Shown: positions 56,770 through 64,000 of the stretch, one piece after another
Position numbering within the stretch: the stretch's first letter is position 1
Layout of the letters: each line of letters opens with the position of its first letter
From: Owenia fusiformis
Lineage: Eukaryota; Annelida; Polychaeta; Sabellida; Oweniidae
DNA: 64,000 nucleotides
Direction of reading: 5' to 3'
NCBI GenBank assembly: GCA_903813345.2
Contig: CAIIXF020000011.1
Location: 14,925,754-14,989,753 of the forward strand
Notes under the pieces: generated by a model
Told to the model about the DNA's origin: nothing
Databases searched by the model: none
Seen by the model: the letters and a program-made list of their open reading frames with translations, nothing else
Position numbers and translations under genes: made by a program

Positions 56770-59700
56770 ATGGAAGCATCAAATGGAAGAAGGAAACTCG
56801 CATTTTTTGCTGTCAATATAATCGTTTGTTGTATGCTGTTTTTATTAATTGGAAATTGCATTAAAACAGGTAAATGATATTCTGAACATTATGCTAAGCT
56901 AAGTGGACAATGGGAATAGGAACATCCTTCACACATGTCACATCCATCGATTTTCTTTACAGGTCCATATTGGGGGGAAAATGTGGATCACCGTTTAATG
57001 AATCCTAGACTAACGAGCACACCACGGAGTTGCAATGAGAGAAATGAGCAAAAGTTTGTCCTGATATTCTCCTACGAAAGAAGTGGATCTTCCTTTTTAG
57101 GATGGGCAATAGATCAACATCCTGCTGTGTTTTACGTTTATGAACCGTTAAACCAACAATCTGGACCAAACAGGGTATGTTCGCTACTGAGAAATGGTTT
57201 AATATATTTCACGTGCATTCTGCATTGTTTAAATATCTTTGTTTTTTAAGAAATCTAAAAGCCGAAATGTAAGATTTTTACATTATTTAAATGTACTGAT
57301 CTGATATCAAACCATGCCTATCCAAATCGTACTGATCGGGCATCTGATGTCAGTCAAACCATGCCTATCCAAATCATGGTACACTATTTACAGATTTACA
57401 CGCATTGATCTGATGTCTATCCAAATGGTATACTATTTACATATCTGATGTCAAACAAGCCTATCAAAATCAAAATGAAAAAGTAAAGGTTTAATGTCTA
57501 TGCCCCTACCAGAGTTGTCTCATTGATATAGCGTAGAATGACATGATTTGGGATACATTTTGGTCGAATATTATGTGTTACGAAATACAGAGTAGTCATC
57601 AACGCCCATGGTACCGATTGCATAACATATAATTCGTTCTAGGGATCGTTAAACAATGTTTCTTAAAGTGCAACTGAGACATCATGATAAACCATGACAT
57701 CTCAAATCTTCTCAGCCCTGAGTAAGATGCTATGAGTTTCAGAATGCAACTGAGACGGCTATATGTCATTCTGATACTCCTCACATCTTTCTATCTTCAA
57801 CCAGAAATATGTGCATATACTAGTGAAGCTTATAGAAGGCCATGATTTCTCATGATGGCTAGAAGTGGTTGAGAGTAACTTTCTGAAAATGTCATACTTT
57901 TTACATCATTTTGTTGCTTACGACATGTACGAGGTCTTTTTTTATATTATTAGACACGCTTAGCTAAACAAATCCAATTTTGCGACATTAATAGTATTGA
58001 TATTCCAAATATTTTTCAAGAATTTATGTTTTATGCAAAAAACATTTCACAACCTGTGGAAAATGTGTTGTATATCATGAAAGTAATAGTTATTCAATGA
58101 TATTCATAGATTCAATGGTTGAAACAATAAATCTTTTGCATGATCTGTTAAATTGAGAAGAAAAATAGTTTGCTTAACAGTGTGAATTGCCTTCCAGCAA
58201 CATGTAAAACTTCAATTTCTCACTCTGACGTTAATTTTTCATGTCATCAGTCAATCTGATTAGTATTTTGAAAATTTCAAAAGAAATGAACTATATGTTT
58301 TGTTAGTTAAACTATATTGTCTGTGTTAGATGGGAGATAGCATTAACTCCATATCTGATTGGCATCGTTTGGTCAAATATGAACGGTGTAAGTTTTAATA
58401 AAGGATTTAAGCCCTTGACGTGCAATGGGTAATTATGTTTCACTCCTTTTAATCATTGGTGTATTTCCCTCACTTAGAAATTGGGACAGACTGACCAAAG
58501 CATGTCCATATCCGAGTATCAATAGGCCAATCAGATTTCTTTCGTAATTCTAGAGTGAAGATGGTCATTCATTTTTTCCTGTTGAAAAGGTAGAATAGGT
58601 TGAATACTGTTGTCGATCAACTGTGCCCGGGTAACTGTCTTTTTATGGTCGTCCATGGGAAGAAATATCCAGACTATTGTAAATATGGCTGTCCCATTGT
58701 TGTCAACACTTCTGATTTACATGTACACTTGCCTTCATTAACAATCATGACGCCACCAAAACATTTCATAAAAACGAACAAACAATAGTTAAATTATTGT
58801 CGAGTGTTGGTTATATCGGAGCCGTTTTATTTGACATATTTTCAATGCCAGGTACTATAGTATATCAATCTAAATATGCCATTTATATTTTGAAGTCGAT
58901 GACCTTCCCACGGAATACAAAGATCGATGACAAAATACTAGATCTAGAGGCTGAGGTTTACAAACAAATTCAACTCTGTAATTTGGATAATCTCCCGAGA
59001 GAATGTGATATCATGAGACATACACTCCTGCACCACGCGAGAAATTTGATCTATATGGAAAAATTCTCAAAATGCATAGAGAGTGAAAAGAAGAATCCTT
59101 TTGGTATAAGAAAACTAGATTACTGTACCCAAGGCATGCTTGGATTGTGCAAATCAAGACAGGTAGGTTTCCTTACTGAAGTTTCCTTCTTATGCTTCCT
59201 TACTTACAGTACTTTCCTTACATACTTTAAATACGTTAATTACTTTATGAAAAGGTTGCACCAGTGTTATCATCCGACTTGCATTCAAGTTCAGTATCAA
59301 ACGAGCAACAAAGACCAGAGACGAAAAGAGGGTAACATTGAAAACTTTTACTTCAAAGATGATTTAATATATTTCAAGGTGGTGCTAGCAAAAGAGGTGC
59401 GGGGGACAATGGAGGGACTCTCTCGCTATCTTAACACGCTCAAGTGTTCAAACAATGTGAAGGTCATCCACCTTTTAAGAGATCCGAGGGGAGAGATAAA
59501 TAGTCGTGAAAATGCAAAATGGACACACTTTGCAAAGTATAGACAAAGTAAAAAATACGACTTCATAAGCGCTATGTGTCAGCGTATGCAAAAAGATATA
59601 AGCATTAGACATGAACTAGAAAAGAAGTACCCAAATATGTTCGTGCAGGTTCGATATGAAGACTTTGTCGGGGATGTGAATACGACAATTGGGGCATTGT

Positions 59701-59900
59701 TAAAGTTTATAGACTTGCCGTTCTTTCCATACCATCAAAATACACTCAAATTAAAGTCGGAAAATTCATCAGACTATGTAAATAAATGGAAGAGCACTCT
59801 TGATAGGAGTTTACAGGAGAAGATTGATGAACAATGTGTGGGAGTATACAATTTATTGGGTTATCAAAAAATTATAAGAACAGAGAAGACATATACCTGA
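56770..59900 (+). CDS. Carbohydrate 6-O-sulfotransferase, 5 exons, 400 aa
   Basis: Transfers sulfate from PAPS to C-6 hydroxyls of Gal, GalNAc or GlcNAc in glycans; Golgi type II membrane protein (CHST1/3/7-type family). Exons 56770-56869, 56963-57174, 58330-58387, 58852-59162 and 59379-59900 join in phase to 1203 bases. Residues ~10-30 form a signal-anchor (FFAVNIIVCCMLFLL). The 5'-phosphosulfate loop is SYERSGSSFLG (70-80), and the 3'-phosphate site is LLRDPRGEINSR (260-271). The C-terminal YEDFVGD and LGYQ resemble family blocks. The short exon 3 (19 codons) is the least certain, but it has a strong GTAAGT donor and the right phases. The substrate cannot be told from sequence. It starts 230 bases after the PAAF1 duplication ends. 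Confidence 0.85.
57250..58329. other. Intron 2 of the sulfotransferase gene
   Basis: Contains short imperfect direct repeats (CTGATGTCA, AAACCATGCCTATCCAAATC) at 57300-57475. Nothing coding is recognised. Confidence 0.5.
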
Positions 59901-60313
59901 CAAATTGATGAAACTACATAACGTGCGCTTTGAAATGAAGACACTTTTTGTTAAAGGTGCAACAATTAGTGCAGAGGGGCCATTGTCAAAATATATTTAA
60001 GTTTGGATATTTCATCAAGACTAACATATATTTTTATTATCTCCAAAGAAACCCCCTTGGATGAACATTCAGCTGATATTTCTTTTGAAACGTGGTGGAT
60101 CTTAAAAATCTACACTGCCTCAAACGCGAATTATTAATCATGATTTAAATGTATATTAGATTCGATATTAAGCGTTATAACATTAAAATAATAACAAACG
60201 AATTTGATGAAAAAATAAAAATAACCGGAGAAAAATGAGGTATTTCAATTTAGAGATACCATATGGCATAATAGTATGTGTATAATTATTGGATATCCTA
60301 TGATTTTGAGGAA

Positions 60314-60407
60314 TATCATTTTTATCTACGAGGTGATATTGATATCTGCACGAGAGAGCGAAGCGAACGAGTGCATATATCAATATCACAGAGTAGATTA
60401 AAATGAT
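60314..60407. repeat. 94-bp hairpin MITE
   Basis: Arms of ~38 bases (ATCATTTTTATCTACGAGG, then TGATATTGATATCTGCACG) are inverted at 60370-60407 around a loop GAGAGCGAAGCGAACG. No TSD recognised. Confidence 0.65.
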
Positions 60408-62479
60408 CTTATTATTTCAAGCATTTCAATCAATTTGCCTGACCTACTTTTAAGATCAGTAATCATTTTCATTTCAACCATTTCAAGCAATTCGACCGTT
60501 TCGCCTCCATTTCAATCATTTCGCCTGGCAGTGTATAGAGAGAGACCGAGGCAGGAGATATCCCCTCCCCTCTACACCAAGCTTGTTCTCACTGCGTTCT
60601 CGAAAATTGGCTAAAGACCTCCTCACACATTACTAAAACATATCTACACATTTTGCGCATTTAACCATTTGATAACATATTGTGGATCTTTTCTTAATGT
60701 GTTAATGTGCAATTCGCACCTTCATTTGCATGGAAGACTTTGATAAAATCACTTTTTGATGATCTTTGTTCGAAAGCTGATGTTTGGCTAAGCTTCGATA
60801 TTCCAAATTGAACAGTCTACTAAGAATACCATGGTGTTAATATTTTTTCTTTATAATATGTCGAGCTAGGACTGCTCAAACAAATTCGCTTTTTGTAGCT
60901 ACAAGTATTTAATTTCAATAGATGATAAACTTCTCAATATACGAAATTACCCTCATAAGACATTGTTGCAAGGTGTGTTGCAATGAATGTGACACTCTGC
61001 ATTCCCAGGCCCGCATTATGTATTCTCAAAGAAAGTATAGTACTATGTATTTTATATACATACTATGTCCCGATCTCATGTACATTTACGTTGCAAACAG
61101 TGAAAATATGCTAAAACGGCCGTCTGTTGATGCTTTGAGGTGTCTTCAATTGTCATTTAATCCAAATAAAGTAAACATTATTTTGTAAATTTAGACACGG
61201 GCTTTCAGATCGTATATGCATTTTAGTCCTTAAATTAACAAGAACGCTAGATTATACGTGTTACTAGGGTAATAAATTGAAATAAAATAACGAAATTAAA
61301 TATGAACTCGTTAAAGTGCCCGATAAACTATAAAATGCGCATGCGTCCAGGTGTTGATAAACTATAAATAGCGAAAATCCAGGGTTTGTCACCACAAGGT
61401 AAGCCAGGACGTGTTGAGAGAACAGCTAGTGTTGATATTGAATTTATATGTAGCCAGATAAGTTTCCTTATTGAAATTACATATGGTTATTAGCAATACT
61501 TTGTAGGTGCTAAATAATAAAATATTTAGAGTATATATGAGAGAAATTGGTCATTTCGAACCTGTTGAAAAGTTTGTGGCTCTCGGCTACACCGGGGAAT
61601 TTACTTCCATGAGTACACACATAAATGTGGGGTTCCCCAAGAGGTACGCGACAAGGTGACCTGGCATCAAATGTGCGACTATCACTATCGAGAAGATAAA
61701 ATAACGAATACGACAATAAGTTATTTCATGTGACAATTCCGAGCCTTCATCTCACTGAAGTATTTTGAAGTGAAAATAGGATTTTTGTTTTGACATGGAT
61801 TCAGGTGAACGTAACTTTATTCTGACAACTAATCAAAACTGAACAAAATTGATTGTACGTAACAGACAATTTATTGTTTTACAATATTTTGATTGGCTAA
61901 ACGAATGAAACCAACAAATTATGACATGTAAAATAAAATGACAATTTTGAAATGTAAAATTTAAAAGTGACAAACACAACCTCCCTATCCACTCTTTGGG
62001 AGCCCTAGTAAATTAGTAATATGTACATGCAGCAGTGGTAGTGTGCAGCTTATTATCACACTACGCTTTGTATTCTAAAGCCTGTTGTTTGTAATAACAC
62101 TGTTCACTCAACGTATGTTTTGTGTGTTGTATAATCATTGTTTTATCCCGGTTATATGACCTCGGCAATTATAACAAAACCGTACTAAACGAAAAAACGC
62201 AAATAAGAGAAAGCTTTCACACACATATAAAAAATGAACTAGTCTAATCCGCCAGTATAAACTCTGTGCTATACGTAGCCGGGTCAGGCGCACACTTTAA
62301 GGCAAGGAATGTAAATTGGGAGATGGTATCTTTTAATTCAAAAATATCATAATTTTATACCACAATATATCCCGTATCCTGATTTTGAGGTTTCCATATC
62401 TCCCGCTCCAGGCCATATCTTCCCGCTTTGAAAAAAATCAAAAAAAAATTGAAATAGAATTTTGAAAAAAATGTGATAA
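60408..62479. other. Intergenic, possible promoter at 61363
   Basis: No coding exon recognised. TATAAATA at 61363-61370 is followed ~27 bases later by AAG|GTAAGCC, which could be the end of a small first exon. Otherwise AT-rich DNA without visible repeats. Confidence 0.3.
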
Positions 62480-63070
62480 AATATATACAGTTAGTTAGTT
62501 AGTAAAATATTTATTAAAGTCTCACACTGTAGTTAACAATATACATACTAAAATAACATACAATAATTAACAGTCCCGCCGGCTTCGGCGTATGAGAGAC
62601 TCAAGAAAGCAATGTAAAAATATATCAAAAATATGCTCAGATGTAAAAGTTTTAAATATCATATTCTCTTCTATTGCACATTATTTTATGTATAGTTTTT
62701 GCCAATGGTCTTTGTAAAATAGAATTGTTCATAATTGAGCAGTATTTAGCTAGACTAGATAATGTATTAAAGTCAGTTATTTCATTTTTGCAAAGTTCAA
62801 TAAAATATTATTATTGTATCATGTATATTGTTTTAAAACATGTGTATAGATCATCTTGTTCTGAATTTTTGAAAGAGTGATATGCAAATTTGGAAAAATG
62901 TAAGTTAACATGAGAACTTTGAAAAAACATAATAGTTTTAAAACATTTTATCTTTGATAAAGTGAAGCTTATCCTCCATTATCCCACATTCGCTACACAA
63001 CAGTTCACTTATTAAGTGGGTTTTGACTTTGGTTTTGAGTACCGTCCAACTTCTATTTATAATTTATGCG
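62480..63070 (-). pseudogene. Degenerate LINE 3' end
   Basis: On the minus strand near 63045-62940 the frame reads WTVLKTKVKTHLISELLCSE, then CGIMEDKLHFIKDKM, like the C-terminal Cys/His motif of L2/CR1-type reverse transcriptases (C-x2-CG-x-x-ED-x-x-HF). The remaining sequence has stops. TTAG repeats at 62489-62502 may be the eroded 3' tail. Confidence 0.5.
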
Positions 63071-64000
63071 ATCTCATTATGAGCCTAGCCTAATGAATTT
63101 CTATACTTATTTTGAATGTTTGAATATGGTTCTTTGGAGATAGAATTTTTGAATTTTTGAATTTTATATAGGTCCAAAGTACAGGAAAAGTAAGATTATC
63201 CTGTTTTAGATGATTAGATTATCCTGTTTTAGTTTTAGGGCATAACACTGCGCCAAACTACTTAAATGTGCATCTATGGTATGAATGTTAATCGTACCAT
63301 TCTTCGCAAATGATTCATTTATGGGAATAAATGTTCAAAAAGCATTCATGCTAAATGTTCACAGTTTATTTTTATGTATTCATCCACCATCAATGAATGT
63401 ATTTCTATGCACGTGGATATTCATGCAATGCGTATAATTATGTTCAGCGTTGCGTTACTGATAAGCACCTTTTGAATACACGGTGTACATATTTGCTTTC
63501 TAAAACGCATTTGAGAAATCAGAAAGGGGATACATGTACACTTCCATTTTAATCGTGGATATTGTGACATCAGTTAAATTTCACATATTGTGCTCTAGTG
63601 TTCCGACTTGAAAGATGATTCGAATGGAATTTTATTCAGTTGCATCTTACGGTAAGTATTCAAAAATTATTTGTTGTATTTACAATGTCAATGATAGTTA
63701 AATTTTACTGTTACGTAGTATTCAAAAACTCAATGTAGGAAATGAGTAAAAGATATATATATGTGGATAATGTAGATCTTTCTAGTCTAAAATGTGCAAA
63801 TTAAGATAAAACTGAAAGACGTAGTACAAAATACATAAAGTTACATTCTTCCATTGCAGGTTCTTATTATTGGCGTTTTTTCACTAAGATGATACCCCAT
63901 GATAATGAAAGTGCATAAAGAATAAGACATTTGTGGTCCTGTGGATGATTTTGTCTCCTTAATCATACAGTCAGACAAATGAGTAAGTTTTATTACAATA
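63071..64000. other. Window end, no gene confirmed
   Basis: CTTACG|GTAAGTATT at 63645-63660 and TTCCATTGCAG at 63850-63860 could be the donor and acceptor of a downstream gene's 5' UTR intron. There is no coding evidence inside the window. Confidence 0.25.

Noticed and set aside
58600-58788. 62-aa ORF between sulfotransferase exons
   Set aside because: It would break the phase and the homology of the gene, has no splice borders, and is not family-like.
62674-62880. 68-aa plus-strand ORF
   Set aside because: Lies over the degenerate minus-strand LINE; hydrophobic low-complexity sequence without homology that I recognise.

Overview
The window is AT-rich animal nuclear DNA: split genes with GT-AG introns, very many DNA-transposon relics, tRNA-derived and LINE fragments and several minisatellites. 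The gene set and the ~162-bp tandem-repeat elements suggest a marine invertebrate, perhaps a lophotrochozoan such as a mollusc or brachiopod. That placement is an inference; nothing here fixes the species.

Layout. 0.9-2.9 kb: an unsplit coding exon for a multi-C2H2 zinc-finger protein. 3.7-24.8 kb: a transposon nest. Two copies of a ~1.5-kb element with 9-bp target duplications (TSDs) lie in tandem. Copy 1 (5037-7734) is split by a 1.2-kb element with a 6-bp TSD. Copy 2 (8175-22565) is split by a 12.8-kb terminal-inverted-repeat (TIR) element (9422-22213). That element itself contains a young LTR retrotransposon (11306-19302, LTRs apparently identical) and a fold-back element with an 8-bp TSD (19711-20525). 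A 539-bp palindrome and a Harbinger-like MITE follow. 25-34 kb: no intact gene; 15-bp and 41-bp minisatellites, a triplicated block carrying an exon-like segment, small MITEs and a reverse-transcriptase scrap.

34.3-42.0 kb: a complete 11-exon gene for PAAF1 (proteasomal ATPase-associated factor 1, WD40 propeller). All exon phases join into a 400-codon frame. From exon 4 onward the locus is repeated head-to-tail (36342-46971 and 46972-56539). The second copy lacks exons 1-3, 5 and 6, so it is broken. In both copies intron 10 begins with a 33-bp minisatellite in which every unit carries an abutting splice acceptor and donor (ACAG|GTAAG). This is the most unusual feature of the window.

56.8-59.9 kb: a five-exon Golgi-type carbohydrate 6-O-sulfotransferase gene, also 400 codons. 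60-64 kb: intergenic DNA with a hairpin MITE, a degenerate LINE 3' end and a TATA-like site.

The three genes have unrelated jobs (transcription factor, proteasome assembly/regulation, glycan sulfation), so no pathway cluster is evident. The interest lies in the structural biology of the DNA: nested transposition with readable TSDs and two paralogous empty sites, a tandem gene duplication that may be real or a haplotype artefact, and amplified splice sites.
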